The notes beneath the pieces are model-generated. The model searched no databases and had not been told where the DNA came from. It was given only the letters and a program-made list of their open reading frames with translations. A stretch of DNA of 64,000 bases from Catalimonadaceae bacterium JC749. GTDB lineage: Bacteria > Bacteroidota > Bacteroidia > Cytophagales > Cyclobacteriaceae. Shown piece by piece: positions 25,551 to 34,510 of this stretch (its first letter is position 1; each line of letters begins with the position of its first letter). The stretch is from assembly GCA_021730635.1 (NCBI GenBank), contig JAJNNC010000007.1:213100-277099 (forward strand). Reading direction: 5' to 3'. The position numbers and the translations under genes were made by a program.

Positions 25551-26921
25551 TTACGTTTGCATAGCTAACGAATTTACTTTGCTTTTTTCTATAAGATAAT
25601 CTCTTGAAGCCAGAGCTTGCTCCCTTACCCTTTCCAGGTTATGGTAGCGTAGGTGCCCGTGTTGTTTCACTGCTTTTCCAGCGATGAAAACAGTATCTAC
25701 ATTAGCAGGATGAGCTTGTAACACTACTGCAGAAACAGGATCGTTTACCGGAAATAAATTAAGGCTATGGCTGTCAATCATAATAATATCCGCTTGTTTG
25801 CCTGGGGTCAGAGAGCCGGTTTTATAAGCCAGCCCTAATGCGGTAGCCCCTCCGATAGTAGCCATCTGTAATATATCTTTTACAGAAATGGGTAATGTTT
25901 CAGGCATCTCTCCTTTGGCTATATAATCTTGATTGTACAGCGCCCTTTCGGTTTGCAAAGCCATTCTCATTTGGCTGAACATATCGCCTCCGGTACCTGT
26001 TACCACGTCAATGCCTAAGCCGGTATTGATCTCATAAGCCAAGGCGCTACCTGTAACAGGAAATCCAAGGCCCATCTGCATTTCAATTTCGGGTGTAATG
26101 GAAAGGGAGCAGCCATGCAGCGCCAGCAATTGGAGATCCTCCACGCTTAAAGTATTCCCATGCGCAAAATTCAGGTCCGGTCCTAATAATCCGGCCTCCT
26201 GCAGCTTCCGTACTCCCTGGTATTTGAGACCAAAACTCCCGCCTCCAATGTGCATAGAAATTGGGAGGCCTAATTCGCGGGCTAAGATAATGTCATGTCT
26301 GGTTACCTCCAGGGTTGAATGTTCCGGACCACGAATAGCCATAGCCAGCGTAACTAAATTATCTATGGAGGCAAAGTATTGAGATTGGATACGTTTGATA
26401 TCTTCAGGATGCATAAGCTTGCTTTCATAAAACCACTCCCAAACAGAAGTTCCAGGTGTGCCATACCCAAATATAGCTCTTGCGCCTGAATCCCGTAACC
26501 CCCTGATAGCGGCCTCCGCATGCTGAGGTGTATTCATAATATGCGACCAGTCAAAAATGGTGGTAATGCCTGCATTGATTGCCTCCAAAACACCTAATAG
26601 GTTTCCAATATATACATCTTCCGGGCGGTAGACTGGTGCAAAAGTGCCCAAAATATGTTTTAAGTACTGCGATAAGGTATAGTCAGCGGCAATGCCCCTG
26701 ATAGAAGTTTCCCACAAGTGGCGATGGGTATCTATCAAACCTGGCATGACAATCATATGGCTGGCATCTATCACCTGGGCATCGTTCAACGACAAGGATG
26801 GCGCTATGGCTGCAATGGTTGTATCTTCTATCAATAAGTCTGCCTGGCGTAAATTTCCTAAAGCAGGATCAAGGGTAAGCACATGGCCTCCTTTTAATAA
26901 GGTTCTATTTGAATGTTTCAT
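25551..26921 (-). CDS. Amidohydrolase (cytosine/guanine deaminase-like, TrzA/AtzA type)
   Basis: A 456-residue metal-dependent hydrolase. The HxH metal ligands sit in DTHRH (His66, His68), with later candidate ligands in SMHIGGG (about 223) and FAHGN (about 253) and the catalytic Asp in GIDVVTGTGGD (about 308). The composite beta domain closes at the C-terminus (GKQADIIMIDSHSL). These enzymes deaminate or dechlorinate purine-, pyrimidine- or triazine-like substrates; the substrate here is unknown. A TTGAT-N4-ATCAA box lies 69 bp upstream, and a Crp/Fnr regulator is encoded in the same cluster. Confidence 0.82.
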   Translation of the reverse strand: MKHSNRTLLKGGHVLTLDPALGNLRQADLLIEDTTIAAIAPSLSLNDAQVIDASHMIVMPGLIDTHRHLWETSIRGIAADYTLSQYLKHILGTFAPVYRPEDVYIGNLLGVLEAINAGITTIFDWSHIMNTPQHAEAAIRGLRDSGARAIFGYGTPGTSVWEWFYESKLMHPEDIKRIQSQYFASIDNLVTLAMAIRGPEHSTLEVTRHDIILARELGLPISMHIGGGSFGLKYQGVRKLQEAGLLGPDLNFAHGNTLSVEDLQLLALHGCSLSITPEIEMQMGLGFPVTGSALAYEINTGLGIDVVTGTGGDMFSQMRMALQTERALYNQDYIAKGEMPETLPISVKDILQMATIGGATALGLAYKTGSLTPGKQADIIMIDSHSLNLFPVNDPVSAVVLQAHPANVDTVFIAGKAVKQHGHLRYHNLERVREQALASRDYLIEKSKVNSLAMQT

Positions 26922-26990
26922 GATTTTACAGTGTGATAAGTTTACTTCAGAATTACTCTACAAAGAAATGGAAGGAAGAGGGTAAGTCAC

Positions 26991-27004
26991 TTGATTTGGA
27001 TCAA
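26991..27004. promoter_or_regulatory. Crp/Fnr-type box upstream of the amidohydrolase
   Basis: TTGATTTGGATCAA fits the FNR/DNR consensus TTGAT-N4-ATCAA exactly. It is 69 bp before the amidohydrolase start. The flanking AGAAAGCAT on its right is shared with the second box at 28178, so the conserved block extends beyond the dyad. Confidence 0.65.
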
Positions 27005-27050
27005 GAAAGCATGCTGCTATCAACTACAGCTGACTACTTAATGCATGCTG

Positions 27051-27560
27051 TTATAGCTCTCTGTATTTTTCAGTAAGCCATCGCTCCGCCTGCGACAGTG
27101 TCTCGCAAAGAACAGTAGGGACTCTGACATTGTGCCTCTGAGACAAGGCCAGTGAGGAGAGACGGGAAAAAAGGTCAGGTGAAAGAATGCTGATATTGTA
27201 TCGTAAGCCAGCCTCATAACTTTTAGGGAACAGTTCATTGTTAATCCAGTCTACTAATCCTGCCCAGGCACTTTCTATCTCATTGGTGTCATGAATATGA
27301 AATTTGCACCCCTTTTTTTGCCCTTCATTTCGCTGCCATTCCAGCATTTTAAGGGATGCCTGCTTTACTTCTTCTTCGGTACAAAACCCTATCCACTTCA
27401 TGAGCAAATAGTTTTTGTTGGGCTCGTAGGTGAGCACAGCGTACACTTCCCCATTGGCGTTTCTGATTTTTTCAATGGTTTGCACCTTGCATTTTCCTTT
27501 TACTAAAGTAAATGAAAAAGACTTAGAAAAAGTAGCAGGACCTAGATAAGTAACCTCCAT
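27051..27560 (-). CDS. STAS/SpoIIAA-like protein of unknown function
   Basis: A 169-residue soluble protein. The central part (residues about 45-155) resembles stand-alone SpoIIAA-like proteins of Bacteroidota: a strand NYLLMKWIGFCTEEEVKQAS, a segment FHIHDTNEIESAW, and a final helix before the C-terminus. No catalytic motif is visible. It sits between the amidohydrolase and the cupin, all leftward, with gaps of 129 and 57 bp. The family call is tentative. Confidence 0.5.
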   Translation of the reverse strand: MEVTYLGPATFSKSFSFTLVKGKCKVQTIEKIRNANGEVYAVLTYEPNKNYLLMKWIGFCTEEEVKQASLKMLEWQRNEGQKKGCKFHIHDTNEIESAWAGLVDWINNELFPKSYEAGLRYNISILSPDLFSRLSSLALSQRHNVRVPTVLCETLSQAERWLTEKYREL

Positions 27561-27617
27561 TGATTCTTACAATAATTGACTGTGTCGGTAAATTATAAAG
27601 CTCAATTCATTTACCTT

Positions 27618-28124
27618 TCAAACAGATATTACCTTTGGTAAGAAAAACTGGATGCCATATTTCTCTGCTAGGGCAAAGGCTTTGGCTGTATCAATTTTGC
27701 TGATATCGGGGGATACATTTAAATCCGGCTTTTCCACAGCTTCTGAAACAGGGATTGCTACTTCTCGGAAGTAATGCTCCAGATGACCGGGAGTGATGAT
27801 AACTACCATTTTACCAGCCGTCTTGCCCACATTTTTGAAAGTATGGACTGCATTGGCAGGAACATGAATCAAGCTTCCTGCTTGTGCGCTAAAAGGATTT
27901 GTGAGATCATTGAGCACAAATTGAAATTCTCCACGGAGAATATAAAAAATCTCCTCATCCGGATGAGCATGGGGCGGAGGTCCTCCCAAAGGGGGTACCT
28001 CTTCTTCAAAAATAGCATACTGACCATTCGTAGAGGATTGTGTAGCACGAAATGTAATGAGGTCAGTAAAAAGCAACAATGGCTCTTGACCCTCCTGCTG
28101 GGACTGTGTTGGTTTATTGTTCAT
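27618..28124 (-). CDS. Cupin-domain protein
   Basis: A 168-residue single-domain cupin. Motif 1 is visible as GGPPPHAHPDEEIFYILRGE (about residues 51-70), with metal-ligand His, His and Glu, and motif 2 as HVPANAVHTFKN (about 90-101). Cupins of this type are dioxygenases, isomerases or binding proteins; the reaction is not evident. A Crp/Fnr-type box lies 53 bp upstream and the regulator gene is the next gene upstream, so the cupin is a likely regulatory target. Confidence 0.85.
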   Translation of the reverse strand: MNNKPTQSQQEGQEPLLLFTDLITFRATQSSTNGQYAIFEEEVPPLGGPPPHAHPDEEIFYILRGEFQFVLNDLTNPFSAQAGSLIHVPANAVHTFKNVGKTAGKMVVIITPGHLEHYFREVAIPVSEAVEKPDLNVSPDISKIDTAKAFALAEKYGIQFFLPKVISV

Positions 28125-28177
28125 TTTGCTATGTATTTGTTGTATAGCAAAGAAAAGAAGCCTCTGATAAAATCTAC

Positions 28178-28191
28178 TTGATTCAAATCAA
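28178..28191. promoter_or_regulatory. Crp/Fnr-type box upstream of the cupin gene
   Basis: TTGATTCAAATCAA is a perfect dyad and an exact TTGAT-N4-ATCAA match. Together with its right flank (AGAAAGCAT) it repeats the box at 26991. It is placed between the Crp/Fnr gene stop and the cupin start, 53 bp before the latter. Confidence 0.7.
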
Positions 28192-28198
28192 GAAAGCA

Positions 28199-28768
28199 TC
28201 ATAACTTGATTTTACTTCTGTACCGGCTCAGGGTTTCGGGCGTAATGCCAAGATAACTGGCAACGTAATGCAGGGGTACTTTCTTGAAAACTTTGGGGTG
28301 CTCTTCGATCAGTGCTCTGTAACGTACTTCCGGTGGGTCTTTCAAAAGAGAGGCTTCCCTTCTTTCAGCCTTCACAAACTGATCCTGAACGATTATACGA
28401 CCTAATTTCTGCCAAGATGGATAATTGTCATACAGATGTATCACCTCTTCATAGTTCATTTGCAGAACATGGGTTTTTTCCAGAGCAGCTATGTTCAAAG
28501 CAGAAGGAAACTGAGAAAAAAAACTGGCAAAAGAACCGATCACAGCATTTTCAAAAAGAAAGTCTTTACAGATATCTTTTTCCTCTACCCTATAGTAAGC
28601 GCGGACACTGCCATGCTCTATAAACGCAATCGATCGGCATATTTCTCCTTCTCGTAAAAAATGCTCTCCTTTTTCTATCACCCTGGGCTGAATAATTTTA
28701 ACCAGGGCGGCTAATTCCGTGCTGGTCGGATGGATAACCTTGTTGATGTTGTAAAGAACGCGTTCCAA
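28199..28768 (-). CDS. Crp/Fnr-family transcription regulator
   Basis: A 189-residue regulator with an N-terminal cyclic-nucleotide-binding-type beta barrel (about residues 20-115, GEHFLREGEICRSIAFIEHG) and a C-terminal winged helix (about 145-189, VASYLGITPETLSRYRSKI). The iron-sulphur cysteines of true FNR are not present. It is slightly short, with a compact HTH as in many Bacteroidota members. Two exact TTGAT-N4-ATCAA boxes in the same cluster suggest the cupin and amidohydrolase as targets, and its own upstream region has a different palindrome. Confidence 0.88.
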   Translation of the reverse strand: MERVLYNINKVIHPTSTELAALVKIIQPRVIEKGEHFLREGEICRSIAFIEHGSVRAYYRVEEKDICKDFLFENAVIGSFASFFSQFPSALNIAALEKTHVLQMNYEEVIHLYDNYPSWQKLGRIIVQDQFVKAERREASLLKDPPEVRYRALIEEHPKVFKKVPLHYVASYLGITPETLSRYRSKIKL

Positions 28769-28792
28769 TTTTCGTGAATATGATCAGGATAA

Positions 28793-28806
28793 TTTATCCG
28801 GATAAA
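28793..28806. promoter_or_regulatory. Palindrome upstream of the Crp/Fnr gene
   Basis: TTTATCCGGATAAA is a perfect 14-base palindrome lying 24 bp before the regulator start. It could be an operator of this gene but differs from the TTGAT boxes. Confidence 0.4.
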
Positions 28807-28909
28807 AAGTATTGTACAAGTTTTACATATAATCTTTTTCAGACTATTGATCATGCTGATGATCCCTACAGACTTAGCTAATTCTGGAATATAAATAGGA
28901 TTTTTTCAT

Positions 28910-29488
28910 TTAACCATCAGAAACTTTAATAGCCAGCAGCATATTGTAATTATTGCCATGACGGTTGAATGTGCCCACACGCGTAAAGCCAAACTTTTCG
29001 TAAAAACTAACCGCTTTCTCATTACCGGCTTGCACACCACCCCATAATACGATACGACTTTTCCTCATGGCCCTGGCAGCAGCCATCACTTTTGTCATGA
29101 GCAGACTGCCAAGCCCTTGGCTCTGATACGCATCTGCTACAGAAGGGGCCAGCGTGCAGTCTGTTTGAGGAGACAGGGAAACGCCATGCGTCTCAAATCG
29201 TCTTGCGTCGTTAGGCAGCACACCCCAGAGTACCAAAGTGTAGGCCACGATGCGGTTGTGCCTCGATTCGACAGCAATTATCCGTAGCACTCTTTGATGA
29301 TCCAATGACTGGCCAATTTGCTGAAGGGTAACCGGATCAAAGGGATGGGGAGCAAAAAATTGTTTGGTTTTGTCAGAAAGATGGGTAAGATACAACGCAA
29401 GCTGGGCTGTATCTTCCTTTTCCATCAGCCGGATGAGCAGTTTTTCGCCTGAAGGCAGGTTCACGGAGGCAGGAAACAAATCAAACAT
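28910..29488 (-). CDS. GNAT-family N-acetyltransferase
   Basis: A 192-residue GNAT protein. The acetyl-CoA-binding motif A is DAYQSQGLGSLLMTKVMAAA (about residues 118-137), a Q/RxxGxG/A pattern, followed by the strand IVLWGGVQAGNEKAVSFYEKFGF, which is the usual motif B with its Asn and Tyr. The substrate amine is unknown. It is transcribed alone. Confidence 0.85.
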   Translation of the reverse strand: MFDLFPASVNLPSGEKLLIRLMEKEDTAQLALYLTHLSDKTKQFFAPHPFDPVTLQQIGQSLDHQRVLRIIAVESRHNRIVAYTLVLWGVLPNDARRFETHGVSLSPQTDCTLAPSVADAYQSQGLGSLLMTKVMAAARAMRKSRIVLWGGVQAGNEKAVSFYEKFGFTRVGTFNRHGNNYNMLLAIKVSDG

Positions 29489-29768
29489 AGTACGAGAAAG
29501 ACATAGGGCTATCCATCAGAAGCATGGGATTGTATGACTGCTCTACTTTTGATCAATGGGTACCGCCTCAGTGACTATAAATATAAGGGGTGATTTTTCT
29601 ATTCCTGCTTCTACAATTGTAGATAGTATAGAAATTTCAGCGGAATGTTAAGTTCTTCTGAAGTATCCGTATACTTGTTAAACAGCCTCCACCCTACTTC
29701 CTTTTTTCCAAGGCTCTTTCTGTAACTTCGTGTTTAGGGTGGGAAAGCACTAATCTGTCTCAGACCTT
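29489..29768. other. Gap without recognised features
   Basis: A 280-bp spacer between the GNAT gene and the small Cys-tail gene. I see no gene, RNA or repeat in it. Confidence 0.5.
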
Positions 29769-29945
29769 TTAGCTTCCACAGCCGATGCAGTCAATCTGAG
29801 AGTCCATAGGCTTGGTGCCGGTGAGTTTCATTTTCAGGTTGTGGATTTTATCCCGTATCTCCATGTCTTTAAACATATCGCCGGTGAGTTGCGCCTGCAA
29901 AGCTTCAATTTCTTTTTCCAGTGTTGCTTGTGTGGTGGTTTGCAT
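29769..29945 (-). CDS. Small conserved-looking protein with C-terminal CIGCGS tail
   Basis: Starting at the ATG at 29945 gives 58 residues; an earlier start at 29987 would add 14. The body (residues 1-40) is a charged amphipathic helix, probably coiled coil (LEKEIEALQAQL, IRDKIHNLKMKL). The end, DSQIDCIGCGS, places two cysteines in a CxxC next to the C-terminus, suggesting metal or thiol chemistry. I do not recognise the family. The CxxC tail argues that this is a real gene. Confidence 0.55.
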   Translation of the reverse strand: MQTTTQATLEKEIEALQAQLTGDMFKDMEIRDKIHNLKMKLTGTKPMDSQIDCIGCGS

Positions 29946-30092
29946 GAGGTTTCCTGAATTGGTGATTTTTATGTTGAAACGGCTCAAAACAGAAAAGGTT
30001 TCGAGCAGTTCTGTTTTCTTTAAATACTTTGGTCAATAGCTGGATGTGGGTCAGCAAACTTAGCTACAACAGCAAATGACCGAAGACCACTG

Positions 30093-30701
30093 TTAAAAAT
30101 ATTTCCGGTTGAGAATTTCACTTAGGATGATCGCTCTTTTAGCACTTTGCGGATTGCGCAAAGACCGGGCAATATCCTGCCCTACAGATCGGCGCCCTCT
30201 CCACTGATATTTTCTCTTAGGTTTGATGGGTTCTACCAAACGCTCTATTTCCTTCAATCCCCTTCCCTGTTCGTTGCGTGCTCTTTTGGCTTGCTGCACG
30301 GCATCACCTAAGCGTCCGGAATAGTCTTCTGCTTTTTGGGTTACTTTTTGCTCTATCTTGGCAGCCTCCTGCCGGGCTTTTTCCTGCTGCCTTTCCATGG
30401 CACGTCTGTTTTCTTCTTTTTGCCGGCGTTCCTGTTCTTCCCACGTCTCCGCCCCGGTAAGTTCCCGCAGGATTTCCTCCAGGGTACTGGGCTTACGTTC
30501 AGGTTCATCCATCCCTGATCTACCCTGACCCTGCCCTACTTCCGGCCTGCGTTCAGGCGTTTCCCAGTCGGAAAAATCACGCTGTGTTTCCTGTTCGGGC
30601 AAGCGGGTAACAGGTTTCCCTTTTTTGTTTTTGAGCAGCTTAGACACCAGATAGATCAACAGGAAAGCAACATATACCAGAATTTGTATAAGATCATCCA
30701 T
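30093..30701 (-). CDS. Membrane-anchored, highly charged coiled-coil protein
   Basis: With the ATG at 30701 (MDDLIQILVYVAFLLIYLVS) the protein has 202 residues: one N-terminal membrane helix, then an acidic-basic region rich in Glu, Arg and Gln (about residues 70-150) likely to be coiled coil, and a C-terminal basic part (KPKRKYQWRGRRS, then SLRNPQSAKRAIILSEIL). The longer frame from 30812 adds 37 unlike residues. No enzyme motif is present. It is divergent from smc with 269 bp between the starts. Function is unknown. Confidence 0.6.
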   Translation of the reverse strand: MDDLIQILVYVAFLLIYLVSKLLKNKKGKPVTRLPEQETQRDFSDWETPERRPEVGQGQGRSGMDEPERKPSTLEEILRELTGAETWEEQERRQKEENRRAMERQQEKARQEAAKIEQKVTQKAEDYSGRLGDAVQQAKRARNEQGRGLKEIERLVEPIKPKRKYQWRGRRSVGQDIARSLRNPQSAKRAIILSEILNRKYF

Positions 30702-30970
30702 AGGGGCTTGTTTACAATTAAAAGTTTCTGTGTGCTGAAGATAAAATAATTTGTTGGAATTACGTGCCTGCTGGCGTTTACTATAGGCTGAACGTTGGCA
30801 AATCGGTAACAAATATTAGCCAATCTTTCATTATCATAACATAGAGTTATGTGTGTTATACTTTAGAAAAAATATACACAAAAAATTCCTTTTTTTGATT
30901 TTTTTCGGCAATTTTTACACTATCAAATCTGAAAATAAATTATAAATTTGCCCCTTTTCAAAGGGAGGAT

Positions 30971-33900
30971 ATGCAGCTCACGAAACTAGAACTTAAAGGT
31001 TTTAAGAGTTTTGGTGATAAGGTTACCATTAACTTCGACAAAGGTATTACAGGCATTGTAGGGCCCAACGGGTGTGGAAAATCCAATGTGGTAGATGCCA
31101 TACGCTGGGTGCTGGGTGAGCAGAAAACGAGAATGCTCCGGTCAGAGAAAATGGAGAATATTATCTTCAACGGAACCAAAAAACGCAAGGCTACCCAGCT
31201 GGCCGAAGTGTCACTTACCTTTGACAATACCCGAAACCTGCTACCCACCGAATACACCCAGGTAACCATTACCCGCCGATACTATCGCTCGGGAGAAAGT
31301 GAGTATCTGCTCAACAGTGTCCCCTGCCGTCTCAAAGACATTGTGAACCTGTTTATGGATACGGGAATCGCTGCCAACAGCTACGCCATCATCGAGTTGA
31401 AAATGGTAGATGACATCCTGAATGATAAAGACAACTCGCGCCGGCAGCTCTTTGAAGAAGCCGCAGGCATCAGCAAATTCAAAACCCGTAAGAAGGAAAC
31501 CTTAAGAAAACTAGAAGATACCGACGCCGACCTGGAGCGGGTAGAAGATCTGCTTTTTGAAATAGAAAAAAATCTAAAATCACTGGAGAAACAAGCCAAG
31601 CAGGCTGAGAAATATTATAAAGCCAAAGAAGAATACAAAGACCTGAGCATTAAGCTGGCCAAAACAACAGTAAGTACACAGCGGGACAAGCTGATTACCC
31701 TGAACCAGCAACTCACCCAGGAACAGGAGAAGAAAAGTATGCTCAACCATCAGCTCTCAGAGAAGGAAACCAGGGTTGAGCAGCTCAAAAATGACCTGGT
31801 GGCACAGGAAAAGCTACTCTCCTCACGGCAAAAATCTCTGCAGGAGCAGGTAGAAAAAATCAGAAATTACGAGAGCGATAAGCAGGTGCGAAACGAAAGG
31901 TTGCACTTTCTGCAAAACCGCAGTGAGCGCTTGAAAGAGCAACTACAACAGGAAAGGAAAAACATCGTGGCTGCTGCCGAAAGTCTGGAAGAACTACAGT
32001 GGCAGAAAGCCTCCGCTGCCGAAAAACTGGAAGAGATTCGGGAGAAAGTGGAGCAGCTTAAAGAAGAATATGAAACGCACAAAAGTAAAACCAACGCTTT
32101 AAAAGAAGAAGTCCATCAGGCCGACCAGCTTTTTCGACAGAAGCAGGATGAAGGATACCAGCTGCGAAAATCGCTGGAAATTAAACAAATGCAGCTGAGC
32201 ACCTCCCGACAGGACCTGGAAAAGACTTCCGCCGACACCCATGCCCGCAGTGCTGACGTAAGCCACTTCGATGCCAAAACCGGTGAGCTGGAAGAACAGC
32301 TGGAAGCCCTGCAGCTGCAGCTATCCGATAAAGAAGATGAGGAAATCGATTTGCAGGATCGTATAGAGTCGCTGGCCGGAGACATTGAAGCGTATAAGGA
32401 AACAGTAGCGCAGACCCTTCGGAGCCGCGATGCCATTCAAAATGAATACCGCCTGACCAAATCGCTGGTAGATAATCTGGAAGGCTTTCCCGAAGCCATT
32501 AAGTTTCTCAAGAAAAATGTGGACTGGGCGCAGAAAGCCCCTCTGTTGTCTGATATCCTTACCTGTGCCGATGAATACCGCGTCAGTATCGAAAATTACC
32601 TGCATCAATACATGAACTATTATGTGGTCGGTTCTCAGCAGGAGGCTCTGGAAGCCATTCAGGTGTTGCACCAGGCAGATAAAGGCAAAGCTCATTTTTT
32701 CATCCTGGATCAGTTTGACCATTTTGTTCCGGAAGAATACAAATCCTTTTCTAATGCAGTAGCAGCCATAGACATTGTAGAGTATGAAAACAGGTATGAT
32801 AAACTGGTTCGGTATGTGCTGAACAATGCTTATATCGTCAATGGTGATTTTACCCTCCCGGAAGATCCGCACACTTCTTTCATCACCAAAGACGGGCGTA
32901 TCATCCAGCATCCTTTCAGCCTTTCAGGCGGTTCGGTAGGGCTCTTTGAAGGTAAGAGGATTGGCCGCGCCAAGAACCTGGAAAAACTGAAAGAACAATT
33001 GGATGAACTAACCCAGGCAGTGGAAGAAGGGAATGCACAATTGAAGGAAAAACAACAGCAGCTCCTGACGCTGAAGCAAAGTTCTAAACGGGGAGAGATT
33101 ACAGAGCTGCAACGCCAGCTCAACAGGATCAGTCAGGAATATGCTTCGGTAAAAACAAAAAAAGAACAGCTGGCCGAAATGCTCAGCAGCAGTACACAAA
33201 AGCAGGAAGATATTGAAGATGATATCCAGCAATTGCATGAAGCCTGTCTGGAACTTGAACCCCAGGTAAGAGAAAAAACGGAAGAACTGGCTCAGTTCGA
33301 AGCACACATCAACCAGCTCAATGCCCTGCTGGCCGATGAGAATGATACCCTGGGAGAGAAATCGGCTGCCTATAATCAGCAAAATATTCTCTATTATCAA
33401 TATGAGAACAAGCTCAGCAGCATCGGCCAGGAAATCAACTACAAAGAATCGGCCTACGAAACAGGCACACAAAATATTTCCAACCATCAGAAAGAATTAC
33501 AAGAAGCAGACAATGCCATCAAGCAGTTACTGGAGAGCCAGGAAGTAGGGGAGGAGGAACTGCTGGTGATGTATGAGGAAAAAGAAAGTATAGAGCAGGG
33601 GGTCCATGAGGCAGAACGTGATTACTATTCGCTACGGGGCGATATTGATCGGGTAGAGAAAGAAAACAGAGAAGTACAGCGGCAGCGAGAGCATTGCGAT
33701 ACGCTGCTCATGGAGCTACAAAATAAACTCAACAGCACTAAGCTAGAGCTGAGCAGTGTCAAAGAAAGACTCTCTGTAGAGTTTGACATGGACCTGGATA
33801 CCATCATGCAGGAAGCCACAGAAGGGGTTATCCCGGAAGCACTGGAAGAAATGCGTGAGAAAATCCAGAAAATCAAAGAGCGTATTCAGAAGATCGGTCC

Positions 33901-34510
33901 TATCAACCCGATGGCGATGGAGGCTTATGAAGAAATCAAACAACGCTACGACTTTATCGTCAGCGAAAAAGAAGATTTGCTACAGGCCAAAAGCTCTCTG
34001 ATGCTTACCATCAGCGAAATTGATACGGTAGCGAAGGAAACCTTCATGGATGCTTTTGATAAAATCAAAGAGAATTTTCTCCGTGTCTTTCGGTCGCTTT
34101 TTACAGAAGAAGACGACTGCGACCTACGCCTGGCCGAACCGGATAATCCGCTGGAATCCGCTATAGAGATTATGGCTCGTCCGAAGGGAAAACGCCCCCT
34201 GACCATCAACCAGCTTTCCGGAGGAGAAAAAACCCTGACAGCCACGTCACTGCTGTTTGCCATCTACCTACTGAAGCCTGCCCCTTTCTGTATTTTCGAT
34301 GAGGTAGACGCGCCACTGGACGATGCCAACATTGACAAGTTCAACCAAATTATCAAGAAGTTCTCCAATGAATCACAGTTCATCATTGTTACCCATAACA
34401 AACGTACGATGGCCAGCACAGATATTATTTACGGGGTCACGATGATAGAACAAGGAGTCTCCAGTGTAGTGCCTGTGGATTTGCGGGAGTTGCAAACTGT
34501 AAAAAAATAA
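30971..34510 (+). CDS. smc: Chromosome partition protein SMC
   Basis: A full-length 1179-residue SMC ATPase. The N-terminal head has Walker A GPNGCGKSN (about residues 32-40) and the nearby RWVLGEQ. Two long coiled coils flank a hinge (about 515-635). The C-terminal head has the ABC signature LSGGEKTLTATSLLFA (about 1083-1098) and Walker B PFCIFDEVDAPLDDAN (about 1105-1120). It condenses and helps segregate chromosomes with ScpA and ScpB, which are not in the window. The start is supported by a strong GGGAGG just before the ATG, unusual for this phylum, and a TAnnTTTG-like box (30943-30950) lies 20 bp upstream. Confidence 0.97.
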   Translation: MQLTKLELKGFKSFGDKVTINFDKGITGIVGPNGCGKSNVVDAIRWVLGEQKTRMLRSEKMENIIFNGTKKRKATQLAEVSLTFDNTRNLLPTEYTQVTITRRYYRSGESEYLLNSVPCRLKDIVNLFMDTGIAANSYAIIELKMVDDILNDKDNSRRQLFEEAAGISKFKTRKKETLRKLEDTDADLERVEDLLFEIEKNLKSLEKQAKQAEKYYKAKEEYKDLSIKLAKTTVSTQRDKLITLNQQLTQEQEKKSMLNHQLSEKETRVEQLKNDLVAQEKLLSSRQKSLQEQVEKIRNYESDKQVRNERLHFLQNRSERLKEQLQQERKNIVAAAESLEELQWQKASAAEKLEEIREKVEQLKEEYETHKSKTNALKEEVHQADQLFRQKQDEGYQLRKSLEIKQMQLSTSRQDLEKTSADTHARSADVSHFDAKTGELEEQLEALQLQLSDKEDEEIDLQDRIESLAGDIEAYKETVAQTLRSRDAIQNEYRLTKSLVDNLEGFPEAIKFLKKNVDWAQKAPLLSDILTCADEYRVSIENYLHQYMNYYVVGSQQEALEAIQVLHQADKGKAHFFILDQFDHFVPEEYKSFSNAVAAIDIVEYENRYDKLVRYVLNNAYIVNGDFTLPEDPHTSFITKDGRIIQHPFSLSGGSVGLFEGKRIGRAKNLEKLKEQLDELTQAVEEGNAQLKEKQQQLLTLKQSSKRGEITELQRQLNRISQEYASVKTKKEQLAEMLSSSTQKQEDIEDDIQQLHEACLELEPQVREKTEELAQFEAHINQLNALLADENDTLGEKSAAYNQQNILYYQYENKLSSIGQEINYKESAYETGTQNISNHQKELQEADNAIKQLLESQEVGEEELLVMYEEKESIEQGVHEAERDYYSLRGDIDRVEKENREVQRQREHCDTLLMELQNKLNSTKLELSSVKERLSVEFDMDLDTIMQEATEGVIPEALEEMREKIQKIKERIQKIGPINPMAMEAYEEIKQRYDFIVSEKEDLLQAKSSLMLTISEIDTVAKETFMDAFDKIKENFLRVFRSLFTEEDDCDLRLAEPDNPLESAIEIMARPKGKRPLTINQLSGGEKTLTATSLLFAIYLLKPAPFCIFDEVDAPLDDANIDKFNQIIKKFSNESQFIIVTHNKRTMASTDIIYGVTMIEQGVSSVVPVDLRELQTVKK

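Noticed and set aside
28436-28657. Plus-strand frames over the Crp/Fnr gene
   Set aside because: Antisense to a clear regulator with visible barrel and helix-turn-helix motifs.
32321-33487. Long minus-strand frames over smc
   Set aside because: Coiled-coil codon bias gives long antisense frames; the SMC reading is certain.
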